Below are positions 1-7,305 of a stretch of DNA of 64,000 nt, piece after piece. A program made the position numbers and the translations under genes. Below the pieces are notes generated by a model. That model was not told where the DNA came from. It ran no database searches and saw nothing but the letters and a program-made list of their open reading frames with translations. The stretch comes from Candidatus Hydrogenedens sp. GTDB lineage: Bacteria; Hydrogenedentota; Hydrogenedentia; Hydrogenedentales; JAEUWI01. Positions within the stretch are counted from its first letter, which is position 1. The number at the start of each line of letters is the position of its first letter. The stretch is from the NCBI GenBank assembly GCA_016125095.1, contig WGMK01000005.1, forward strand, positions 186,001-250,000, in the 5' to 3' direction.

Positions 1-749
1 GTGCCGTCGAAGCCGACGATGATGATCTTGTCCTGCAGGCCGGCGGCTTCCACTGCGGCGAGCGCGCCCAGCGCCGAGTCGTCGTTGATGCCGAAGATCG
101 CGTCGAGATCCGGATGCGCCTGCAAGAGGTCCTGCGTCACGCGGAGCGCCTTGTCGCGCTGGCCCTCGCTGGGCACGCGCTGCACGATGGTCAGGTCGGG
201 GTATTGGTCGATCACCTCGACGAAGCCGCGGGTGCGATCCTGCACCGAGGCCACGATGGGGTGATCGACAATCGCGATCTTGCCCTTGCCGCCGAGTTCC
301 TTCGCCAGGTACTCCGCGAGGATACGCCCGCCCTGCACGTTGTCCGAGGCGATGTGCGAGACGGCATCGGCGTCGTGCGCGGCGATATCGGCGGTGAATA
401 CCGGTATGCCGGCGGCGCGGGCCTCGGCAATCACGGGTACCATGCCGCTGGAATCGTTCGGCGCGACGATGAGCGCGTCAACGCCTTGGGCGATGAAGGT
501 TTCGATCTGGTCGTGCTGACGCCGCGAGTCGAATTCGGCGTATTGCAGGCGCAGTTGAAAGCCCTGCGCCTCGGCCTCTTGCTGCATGGCGGCCACCATA
601 TCCTGATAGAAAATGTGGGTCTGGGTGAGCAGCGCCGCGCCGATGACCGGCTTGGCGGCGTCCCCCGGCGCCGGCGAACCGGAACCGCAGGCCGTGAACA
701 CGACAGACACCAGCACGGCCGACGCGGCCAGCAACAGACGCTTGCGCAT
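1..749 (-). CDS. Sugar ABC transporter substrate-binding lipoprotein (RbsB-like), 3' end cut off by the window
   Basis: Reading the minus strand from the ATG at 749 gives an open frame to the window edge. It opens with MRKRLLLAASAVLVSVV and a lipobox FTAC (Cys21), so the protein should be a lipoprotein held in the cell envelope. The mature part has the periplasmic-binding-protein fold order of ribose/xylose/galactose binders: VIGAALLTQTHIFYQ start, then PNDSSGMVPVIAEARAAGIP, an ASDNV segment and the IFGINDDSALGAL and IIIVGFDG segments near the visible end. A GGGAG ribosome site precedes the start. It most likely captures a monosaccharide for an ABC importer encoded to the left, outside the window. 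About 249 codons are present; homologues run to about 310. The exact sugar cannot be told. Confidence 0.85.
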   Translation of the reverse strand, partial: MRKRLLLAASAVLVSVVFTACGSGSPAPGDAAKPVIGAALLTQTHIFYQDMVAAMQQEAEAQGFQLRLQYAEFDSRRQHDQIETFIAQGVDALIVAPNDSSGMVPVIAEARAAGIPVFTADIAAHDADAVSHIASDNVQGGRILAEYLAKELGGKGKIAIVDHPIVASVQDRTRGFVEVIDQYPDLTIVQRVPSEGQRDKALRVTQDLLQAHPDLDAIFGINDDSALGALAAVEAAGLQDKIIIVGFDG

Positions 750-901
750 GACGAATCTCCCGAAAGGCAAAGGGTTTCGGGTGCAGGGTACGGAATCGGG
801 CGCGGAGCGCGCAAGCGCGGGCCCGATGCGTAAACAGTCTGGCAATCCGGAATGACGAGAGCACCCAGTTTGGGAACCGCCAAGCGGAAAACAGAAAAGC
901 C

Positions 902-1135
902 GAGTAGCGGTTACCTAAGGTAGACCCGTGCTGGACCGCGTCCGCGCGGGCCAACGCGGGGACTACGCCGGTCCAAAGTAACTACCCCGTATGGGTTGCC
1001 TAAACTGCGGCGGTATGCGATTGTGGGCAACCCCTACGGGGTAGCCGCGTCTCGGCCTGCCATACCCCGCGTAGGCCCGCGCGAAGACGCACGGCCCAAC
1101 ACGGGGCTAGATCTAGGGAACGCCGCAGGCGTTCG
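902..1135. repeat. Nested palindromic repeat A, copy 1 (MITE-like)
   Basis: This non-coding block is about 85-90 % identical to 2653-2883. It is a nested palindrome. The inner arms are 982-1000 and 1025-1044 (CTACCCCGTA type). The outer arms are about 924-963 and 1063-1108 (CCGTGCTGGACCGCG against its complement). It carries no coding frame I can support. Size and symmetry suggest a non-autonomous mobile element or a very large REP-like hairpin. Confidence 0.75.
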
Positions 1136-1158
1136 GGGCCGTCGTGCATAATCCCTGA

Positions 1159-1223
1159 TGTGGCGGGGTCTCCCAACCTGGTCCTCGCGCACGCGGGGAC
1201 CGACACTGGCGCGACCATAAAGT
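1159..1223. repeat. Short repeat B, copy 1 (hairpin resembling a type I-E CRISPR repeat)
   Basis: A 65-bp stretch matches 2509-2573 at most positions. Its core, GGTCCTCGCGCACGCGGGGA, can fold as a short GC hairpin and looks like the 29-bp repeats of type I-E CRISPR arrays. The copies are solitary and 1.35 kb apart, with no regular spacers, so this is not a CRISPR array. The rest of 750-1318 holds repeat A and no gene. Confidence 0.6.
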
Positions 1224-1318
1224 CTCCACACCCTTGCGACCTCGCAACACTAGTGCTATCCTGCTGGCAGGATGGGTTTTACTGGCGAGCCTGCCCCCCT
1301 CCGCAAGGGATGTTTATC

Positions 1319-1774
1319 ATGATTCAAGACAAGGTTTCTGTACTGTTACTCGTCCTCGCTTTGAGTGGTCTGAGCGCGTGCGGACACGACGAGAGAGTCG
1401 AGCCAGTATGGCGAACGCTCGTCTTGGCCAATGACACAAACGCGATTTTGCGGTTGCTCCAGAGCGACCCGACAATCGTTTCAGAGGAAGATAGTTTTCA
1501 GTACCTACCCATCCACCTGGCGGTCGCAGCTGGCTACCCGGAAATGTGCCGCATTCTGGTAGAACACGGCAGCGATGTAAACGCCCGCATGCGCTACGGA
1601 GGCTGGACGCCGCTGCACTTCGCGGTCCCTGCGGAGTCGACCGAGATTATCAATCTCCTGTTGAAAGCGGGTGCCGATCCCACTATCGAAGACGATGATG
1701 GCACCTCCGCAATCGCTCTTGCTGCAGATTCCGGAAAGCCAGAACTGGTAGCTATGCTTAAGGCCAAGACGTGA
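1319..1774 (+). CDS. Small ankyrin-repeat lipoprotein
   Basis: The 151-residue product begins with a lipoprotein signal (MIQDKVSVLLLVLALSGLSAC, lipobox LSAC, Cys21). It continues as three ankyrin repeats: LPIHLAVAAGYPEMCRILVE, TPLHFAVPAESTEIINLLLK and SAIALAADSGKPELVAMLK. The ATG at 1319 is preferred over the in-frame ATG at 1310 because an AAGGGA ribosome site lies about 9 bases upstream of it. Ankyrin repeats bind other proteins, so an envelope-anchored binding role is likely; the partner is unknown. The gene is lower in GC than its neighbours, is followed after 39 bases by a membrane-protein gene, and the pair lies between the two sets of A and B repeats, which hints at transfer as a unit. 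Confidence 0.8.
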   Translation: MIQDKVSVLLLVLALSGLSACGHDERVEPVWRTLVLANDTNAILRLLQSDPTIVSEEDSFQYLPIHLAVAAGYPEMCRILVEHGSDVNARMRYGGWTPLHFAVPAESTEIINLLLKAGADPTIEDDDGTSAIALAADSGKPELVAMLKAKT

Positions 1775-1813
1775 CGCGGCACTGCTGTTGCAGGGTCGGA
1801 ATTCTTGGGAATA

Positions 1814-2476
1814 ATGGAATGTCCCGTGTCTGCCGATAAAGGCCGCTCAGGTGAAGCCGTGACCATCACGTTCTCAGATCAAATGCAAAAATCCCGGAGC
1901 ATCAGAATTGCGCTAAGTAGAATCGTGTGGATTGACGTCACTTTGCTTGTATTCGTTGTGGCCACAGCTCGATTGTTACCGCTAAAAGAGTATTCGAACA
2001 CCATTCTCCTTGGTGGGGCACTCGCGATCTTGACGACTGCGGTACTGCAATGCTTCGTGTTCGTACGAGACTTGAAGCGGCTCAAGAACACCTGTACCCA
2101 GCTCATGCTGAACTCCGACCGGCTTCGCATCGTTTCCTCGATACCGCCATCTTGCGAAGATATGAATTGGGAAGCGATAGACGAGGTCCACTGCGACGTA
2201 AGGCTATGGGACGGCATCCCGACTCTTGCTGAGATCTTCCGCGCTTTTTCGCGGCCGGCCTATTGCTACTTTGAGTTGAGGTGCGCGGACGGCAGAAGCG
2301 TGTTACTGCCAATTTTATGGAGTCATCGGGATTTCATACCGTCAATGCTCCATGACATATTACGACTCGCTCCGCAGGATACACGGATAGCCGTTTGGGC
2401 GAAGAATGAACTCGAGAAATGCACCGCTTGGAAGCGCCGCCATGAGCGGCTGATGAAAACGCTGCACCGAGGCTGA
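1814..2476 (+). CDS. Hypothetical two-helix membrane protein
   Basis: I do not recognise a family. About 220 residues. Two hydrophobic segments near the N-terminus (IVWIDVTLLVFVVATARLL and TILLGGALAILTTAVLQCFV) form a membrane hairpin, followed by a soluble domain of about 130 residues (LNSDRLRIV, MNWEAIDEVHC, YCYFELRCADGRSVLLPILW) whose strand pattern could suit a small beta-rich sensor or PH-like fold; that is a guess. The start is uncertain: a TTG at 1805, ATGs at 1814 and 1883 are all in frame and none has a strong ribosome site. It lies 39 bases after the ankyrin lipoprotein gene, shares its lower GC, and is probably co-transcribed with it. Confidence 0.6.
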   Translation: MECPVSADKGRSGEAVTITFSDQMQKSRSIRIALSRIVWIDVTLLVFVVATARLLPLKEYSNTILLGGALAILTTAVLQCFVFVRDLKRLKNTCTQLMLNSDRLRIVSSIPPSCEDMNWEAIDEVHCDVRLWDGIPTLAEIFRAFSRPAYCYFELRCADGRSVLLPILWSHRDFIPSMLHDILRLAPQDTRIAVWAKNELEKCTAWKRRHERLMKTLHRG

Positions 2477-2508
2477 GCGGAACCGGGGCTGTGACCGGCC
2501 GCTCTCGT

Positions 2509-2573
2509 TGTGGCGGGGACACTCAACCCGGTCCTCGCACACGCGGGGACCACCACCGGCGCGACCGCAAGGT
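2509..2573. repeat. Short repeat B, copy 2
   Basis: This is the second copy of the 65-bp element at 1159-1223, in the same orientation, with core GGTCCTCGCACACGCGGGGA. It lies immediately after the membrane-protein gene. The order A-B-genes-B-A brackets the ankyrin/membrane pair. Bases 2574-2652 hold nothing recognisable. Confidence 0.6.
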
Positions 2574-2652
2574 GACCAAGCATGGATGCGCCGTTGTCGG
2601 CCCCAAGAGGAGACCTGCCCACAACAGAGTGGCACTGCCCCCCCACAACCGC

Positions 2653-2883
2653 AGAGCGGTTGCCTAGGATAGCCCCGTGCTGGACCGCGCTTCGCGGGCC
2701 AACGCGGGGACTTTGCCGGTCCAAAGTAACTACCCCGTAGGGGTTGCCTAAACCGCGGCGGTATGCGATTGTAGGCACCCCCTACGGGGTAGCTGCGTCA
2801 CGGCCTGCCATACCCCGCGTAGGCCCGCGCGAAGACGCGCGGCCCAACACGGGGCTAGATCTAGGGAACGCCGCTGGCGTTCG
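2653..2883. repeat. Nested palindromic repeat A, copy 2
   Basis: This is the second copy of repeat A. Outer arms are about 2671-2710 and 2812-2855; inner arms CTACCCCGTAGGGGTTGCC (2730-2748) and its partner (about 2773-2792). It ends about 40 bases before the tRNA terminator. No coding frame is supported. Confidence 0.75.
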
Positions 2884-2921
2884 CCGGACCCATGCGGTAT
2901 TTACTACTCGAACGGTGCGCT

Positions 2922-2955
2922 TAAAACAGAAAAGCCAGTCCCGAGGGACTGGCTT
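2922..2955 (-). terminator. Rho-independent terminator of the tRNA unit
   Basis: On the minus strand an 11-bp perfect stem (AAGCCAGTCCC pairing with GGGACTGGCTT, 2932-2955) is followed by TTCTGTTTT. It lies 15 bases beyond the 3' end of tRNA-Lys and ends transcription of the two-tRNA unit. Confidence 0.85.
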
Positions 2956-2969
2956 GGAAGGCTGTATGA

Positions 2970-3045
2970 TGGTGGGTCGTGAAGGACTCGAACCTTCGAC
3001 CAAGAGATTAAGAGTCTCCTGCTCTACCAACTGAGCTAACGACCC
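2970..3045 (-). tRNA. tRNA-Lys (anticodon CTT)
   Basis: The minus strand folds as a standard cloverleaf of 76 nt including an encoded 3' CCA (2970-2972). The acceptor stem GGGTCGT pairs with ACGACCC, discriminator A. The D-arm is AGCTCAGTTGGTAGAGC. The anticodon stem GGAGA/TCTCT holds loop CTCTTAA, giving anticodon CTT, which reads AAG lysine codons. The T-arm contains GGTTCGAGTCC. It is transcribed after tRNA-Gly, 14 bases away. Confidence 0.95.
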
Positions 3046-3059
3046 CAGAAAAGAAAAAA

Positions 3060-3134
<75 letters not shown>

Positions 3135-3147
3135 TCAGGGGCGCTTA

Positions 3148-3176
3148 ATTTAACAAACGCGAAACGGGAATGTCAA
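3148..3176 (-). promoter_or_regulatory. Strong sigma70-type promoter of the tRNA unit
   Basis: On the minus strand a perfect -35 TTGACA (3171-3176) is separated by exactly 17 bases from a -10 TTAAAT (3148-3153). Transcription would start a few bases upstream of tRNA-Gly (5' end 3134), as expected for a stable-RNA promoter. Confidence 0.85.
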
Positions 3177-3313
3177 CTGTGTTCCCAAAAGTTTTTTCGC
3201 GCTCGCAAGGCGGCGTATTGTCGCGCCTTGCGGCGGGGTGATACGCTCACGCCAAGGGTTGCCGCCAGGCGCCGCCGACCTCTGTTGCGTTCCTTCCGGG
3301 AGTACCGCCCCTC

Positions 3314-3781
3314 ATGTCCAGTGCCGCTGAGATTGTCGCCGCGTTGCAGCAGCGGCACGCCACGTTGTGCACGGCAGAGTCGTGTACCGGCGGCCTGGTT
3401 TCGGCGGCCATTACCAGCGTAGCGGGCGCATCGAACGTATTCCTCGGCGGCGTGACGGCCTATGCGAACACGGCGAAGATCGCCCTGCTCGGCGTCCCCG
3501 AATCGATACTGGAAGCGCACGGTGCCGTGAGCGAAGAGACCGCAGCGGCGATGGCATCGGGCGCCCGTCGGGCGTTCCGCGCGGACTACGCCATTTCGGT
3601 GACCGGCATTGCCGGGCCCGGCGGCGGCACGGCGGAGAAGCCCGTGGGGTTGGTGTACATCGGCGCAGAAGGCCCCGCGCGATCGGTTGTGCGGCGCTGC
3701 CTGTTTGATGGCGACCGCGATTCCGTACGCGCGCAGACGGTGGCCGCTGCATTCGACCTGTTGAAGGAGGTACTGGACTGA
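3314..3781 (+). CDS. pncC: Nicotinamide-nucleotide amidase (CinA C-terminal domain protein)
   Basis: This 155-residue protein is the stand-alone CinA C-terminal domain. The family deamidates nicotinamide mononucleotide to nicotinic acid mononucleotide in the cytosolic pyridine-nucleotide recycling cycle. The signature TAESCTGG (residues 20-27) and the VTGIAGPGGGT...EKPVG block are intact, and the length matches E. coli PncC. There is no N-terminal MoCF domain. Its TGA overlaps the ATG of dnaE (ATGA at about 3778-3782 context), so the two are probably translationally coupled, with no obvious functional link. Confidence 0.9.
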   Translation: MSSAAEIVAALQQRHATLCTAESCTGGLVSAAITSVAGASNVFLGGVTAYANTAKIALLGVPESILEAHGAVSEETAAAMASGARRAFRADYAISVTGIAGPGGGTAEKPVGLVYIGAEGPARSVVRRCLFDGDRDSVRAQTVAAAFDLLKEVLD

Positions 3782-6700
3782 TGGCGGGTTTCGTCCATCT
3801 GAATGTGTATAGCGATTACTCCGTGCTGGGCGGCCTGTGCAAGGTGAAGAAGCTGCTGCCGCGCGTGGCGGAGCTGGGCATGGACGCGGTGGCGCTGACC
3901 GATGAGGGCAATCTCTTCGGCGCGGTCGATTTCTATAAGTCCGCCCGCGGCGCCGGGGTGAAGGCCATCATCGGCATGGAGACCTACGTGGCCAAGGGCC
4001 CCAAGTCGGCGCGGCAGGGACGACGGCCGGAGGAGGTGTACGAGGCGCTGGTGCTGCTGGCGGTAACCACCGATGGCTACCACAGCCTGTGCCGGCTCAG
4101 CACGCTGGGCTATCTCGAGGGCTACCACCTGAAACCGCGTGTGGACCTCGAGGACCTGCGACAGAACCGCGCGGGGCTTATCGCGCTGTCCTCGCGCGAG
4201 CGCGGCGCGATCGGCCGCGCGGTGCTGAACGGCAAGATGGAGCAGGCCGCCGAGCGCCTGGCGGACTATGTGGAGATCTTCGGCGCGGAGGGATTCTTTC
4301 TCGAGGTGTCGAACCACGGCACGCCGCAGGACGCCGAGTTGAACGCAGCATTCAAGGAACTCGGCGCAGCGGCCGGCGTCGGGCTGGTGGCGACGAATCA
4401 GTGCTACTACCTGAAGCAGGAAGACGCGGGCGCGCATGACGCGCTGCTCTGTGTGCGCGACAACGAGAAGCTGGACAACGAGAAGCGCGACCGGCTGCCG
4501 AACAGCACGTTTTACCTGAAGAGCGAGGACGAGATGCGCGCCGCGCTGCCGGATTTCCCGGAAGCCATCGACAACACGCGCGTGATCGCCGACCGCTGCA
4601 ACGCGCAGATACCGCTGGGCCAGAACCTGATTCCCGCCTTTGCGCAGCCGGAGGAATACACGCCCTCGGAATACCTGCGGAAGCTGGTGATGGAGGGCGT
4701 GGCGGAGCGTTACAATCCCACGCCCCCGGAATATATCGACCGCGCCGAGTTCGAGTTGTCCGTAATCGAGCGCATGAAGTTCGTGGACTACTTCCTCGTG
4801 GTGTGGGACCTGATCAATTTCGCGCGTCAGAACGACATCCCCGTGGGACCGGGCCGCGGCTCGGGCGCGGGCAGTATCGTGGCCTACGCGCTGCGTATCA
4901 CGAACATTGACCCCATGCGCTACCAGCTGCTCTTCGAGCGCTTCCTGAATCCCGAGCGCATCTCGATGCCGGACTTCGATATCGACTTCTGCTTCAACAA
5001 GCGCGAGAAAATGATCGAGTACTCCTACGCCACCTACGGCAAGGAGAACGTGAGCCAGATCATCACCTTCGGCCGCATGCTGGCGAAGAACGTCGTGCGC
5101 AACGTCGGCCGCGTGATGGGCATGCCCTACCTCGAGGTGGATCGCATCGCGAAGCTGGTGCCCGACGAACTGAAGATCACGCTGAAAGACGCGCTGGAGA
5201 AGGAGCCCGAGCTGAAGAAGCTGGTGGCCGAGGACAGCGAAGTCGGCAAGATGTGGGACTTGGCGATGCGCCTCGAGGGCACCATCGGCAACTGCGGCAC
5301 GCACGCGGCCGGCGTGGTGATCTGCGACCACGCGCTCACGGACCACGTGGCGTTGTTCAAGGCCGACAACAGCGAGACTGTGGCGACGCAGGTGGAGATG
5401 AGCGGCGTCGAGGAAGTCGGCCTGCTGAAGATGGACTTCCTCGGACTGCGCACCCTGACCGTGGTGCACGAGGCCGCGCGACTGGTGAAAGAAGGCCGCG
5501 GCGTGGTCATCGACCCCGACGAGTTGCCCACCAACGACGACCCGACCTACGCGCTGCTCCGTTCGGGCATGACCACGGGCATCTTCCAGCTGGAAAGTTC
5601 CGGCATGCGCGACCTTTCCAAGCGCATCGGCCTGGAAAGCCTGGAAGAGATCTGCGCCTTGGTGGCGCTCTACCGTCCGGGCCCCATGCAGTTCATTCCG
5701 GACTATATCGAGGGCAAGTTCAACCAGGAAAAGGTGGTCTACGACCATCCCCTGCTGAAGCCGATCCTGAGAGAAACCTACGGCATCGCCATCTATCAGG
5801 AACAGGTGATGCAGATTGTGCAGGCGGTGGCCGGGTTCAGCCTCGGCGAGGCCGACATCCTGCGCCGCGCGATGGGCAAGAAGAAGGCCGACCTGATGGC
5901 CGAGCAGCGCCAGAAGTTCGTGGACGGCTGCGCGAAGAACGACATCGATGCGAGCCTGGCGGGGACACTCTTTGACAAGATTGAGACCTTCGCGGGCTAC
6001 GGCTTCAACAAGTCGCACTCCATGTGCTACGCCTTCGTGGCCTATCAGACGGCCTACCTGAAGGCGAACTTCCCCGTCGAGTTCATGTGCGCGCTGCTCA
6101 CTTCGGAAGCGGGCAACCTGGACAAGACGGCGCTGTACGCAGGCGAGTGCAAGCGCATCGGCGTGCCCGTGCTACCGCCGGACATCAACCGCAGCGAGAC
6201 CTTCTTCTCGGTGGAGGACGCCCCGGACGGCACCAAGCTCGGCGCAATACGTTTCGGGCTCAGCGCCATCAAGAACGTGGGCCGCGATGCCACCGACGCT
6301 ATCGTGAAGGAGCGGAAGGAGAACGGCCCCTTCGTTGATATCTTCGATCTCTGCGCGCGCGTAGACAGCCGCTCCGCGAGCCGCAAGCTGCTGGAAAGCC
6401 TGAACAAGGCGGGCGCCTTCGTCAGCACGGGCTGGAACCGGCGGCAGATTGAGGCCGTGCTCGACGACGCGCTGAGCCAGGGACAGGCGGTGCAGCGCGA
6501 TCGCGATGCTGGCCAGAGTTCACTCTTTGATCTCGAGGGCATGGAGGACGCCGGTGCGGCGCAGACGCCCAAGCCGGACCTGGTGGAATGGCCGGAGTTC
6601 GAGATTCTCCAGTGGGAGAAGGACATGCTCGGGCTGTATGTGAGCACGCACCCGCTGAGCAACCATGAAGGCGCACTGCGTAATTTCTGCTCGCCCGGCC

Positions 6701-7305
6701 TGGGCGAATTGAACGCGGAGGACGAGGGCAGCGAAAAGGTCATCGGCGGTATCGTCGCGCAGGTCAAGATTCACATGACCAGCAAGGGCGACAAGATGGC
6801 CTTCCTCAGCATCGACACGCTGGAGGGCCCGGTCGAGTTGACCGTGTTCAGCGACACCTACCGCGAGAAATCGGGCCTGCTGCAGCAGGACATGATTGTC
6901 ATCGCGCGCGCGCGCGTCAGCGTGCGCAAGGGCGAGGCCGGGCTGGTGGCGGAGGAAATCTATCCGGTCGAGGAGGCCGAGAAGCAATTCGCCCGTGCGT
7001 TGCATGTGCGCGTGCTGCCCGGCAGCGCGACCCGCCCCAAGCTCGAGCAGCTGGCGGTGCTCCTCGGCGAGAGCCGCGGTCCTTGCGACGTTTACTTGCA
7101 CTGCACCGTGCCGGGCGGCGGCGATACGGTGGTGCATGCGAGTTCGGCCTGCATGGTGAAGCCGGGACGCGCCCTGCGGTATTCCATCGAGGAAATCCTG
7201 GGCGAAGACAGCGTGTGGTTTACGAATGGCGAGGGCTTCCCCACCCATCGTCCGCCCGAGCCCAAGCGCAAGGAAGAGCCGCGCTGGAAACGGAAGAGTG
7301 CCTAG
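3781..7305 (+). CDS. dnaE: DNA polymerase III alpha subunit
   Basis: This 1174-residue protein is the replicative polymerase catalytic subunit. It has an N-terminal PHP domain, a palm with catalytic aspartates in PDFDIDF (about residues 396-402) and MDFLGLRT (about 551), the YGFNKSHS block, helix-hairpin-helix and OB regions (ends near KVIGGIVAQVKIHMTSKGDK). A probable clamp-binding motif QSSLFDL lies near residue 913. Length is the same as E. coli DnaE. The PHP metal sites are degenerate: the family HxH reads HLNVYS and TDHG reads TDEG, so intrinsic PHP proofreading is unlikely and a separate epsilon subunit is expected. Its stop overlaps that of the convergent glycosyltransferase gene in one CTAG. 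Confidence 0.97.
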   Translation: MAGFVHLNVYSDYSVLGGLCKVKKLLPRVAELGMDAVALTDEGNLFGAVDFYKSARGAGVKAIIGMETYVAKGPKSARQGRRPEEVYEALVLLAVTTDGYHSLCRLSTLGYLEGYHLKPRVDLEDLRQNRAGLIALSSRERGAIGRAVLNGKMEQAAERLADYVEIFGAEGFFLEVSNHGTPQDAELNAAFKELGAAAGVGLVATNQCYYLKQEDAGAHDALLCVRDNEKLDNEKRDRLPNSTFYLKSEDEMRAALPDFPEAIDNTRVIADRCNAQIPLGQNLIPAFAQPEEYTPSEYLRKLVMEGVAERYNPTPPEYIDRAEFELSVIERMKFVDYFLVVWDLINFARQNDIPVGPGRGSGAGSIVAYALRITNIDPMRYQLLFERFLNPERISMPDFDIDFCFNKREKMIEYSYATYGKENVSQIITFGRMLAKNVVRNVGRVMGMPYLEVDRIAKLVPDELKITLKDALEKEPELKKLVAEDSEVGKMWDLAMRLEGTIGNCGTHAAGVVICDHALTDHVALFKADNSETVATQVEMSGVEEVGLLKMDFLGLRTLTVVHEAARLVKEGRGVVIDPDELPTNDDPTYALLRSGMTTGIFQLESSGMRDLSKRIGLESLEEICALVALYRPGPMQFIPDYIEGKFNQEKVVYDHPLLKPILRETYGIAIYQEQVMQIVQAVAGFSLGEADILRRAMGKKKADLMAEQRQKFVDGCAKNDIDASLAGTLFDKIETFAGYGFNKSHSMCYAFVAYQTAYLKANFPVEFMCALLTSEAGNLDKTALYAGECKRIGVPVLPPDINRSETFFSVEDAPDGTKLGAIRFGLSAIKNVGRDATDAIVKERKENGPFVDIFDLCARVDSRSASRKLLESLNKAGAFVSTGWNRRQIEAVLDDALSQGQAVQRDRDAGQSSLFDLEGMEDAGAAQTPKPDLVEWPEFEILQWEKDMLGLYVSTHPLSNHEGALRNFCSPGLGELNAEDEGSEKVIGGIVAQVKIHMTSKGDKMAFLSIDTLEGPVELTVFSDTYREKSGLLQQDMIVIARARVSVRKGEAGLVAEEIYPVEEAEKQFARALHVRVLPGSATRPKLEQLAVLLGESRGPCDVYLHCTVPGGGDTVVHASSACMVKPGRALRYSIEEILGEDSVWFTNGEGFPTHRPPEPKRKEEPRWKRKSA

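Noticed and set aside
1159..2573. CRISPR array
   Set aside because: Only two repeat-like copies 1.35 kb apart, with no regular spacers or cas genes.
3280..3312. Minus-strand CCGGAAGGA segment resembling the SRP RNA tetraloop
   Set aside because: The neighbouring conserved AGCAGC segment and the long paired arms are missing, and the site abuts the pncC start codon.
3586..6018. 810-residue open frame antisense to dnaE
   Set aside because: It mirrors the high-GC codon pattern of dnaE, lacks recognisable domains and is His/Arg/Val-rich without structure.
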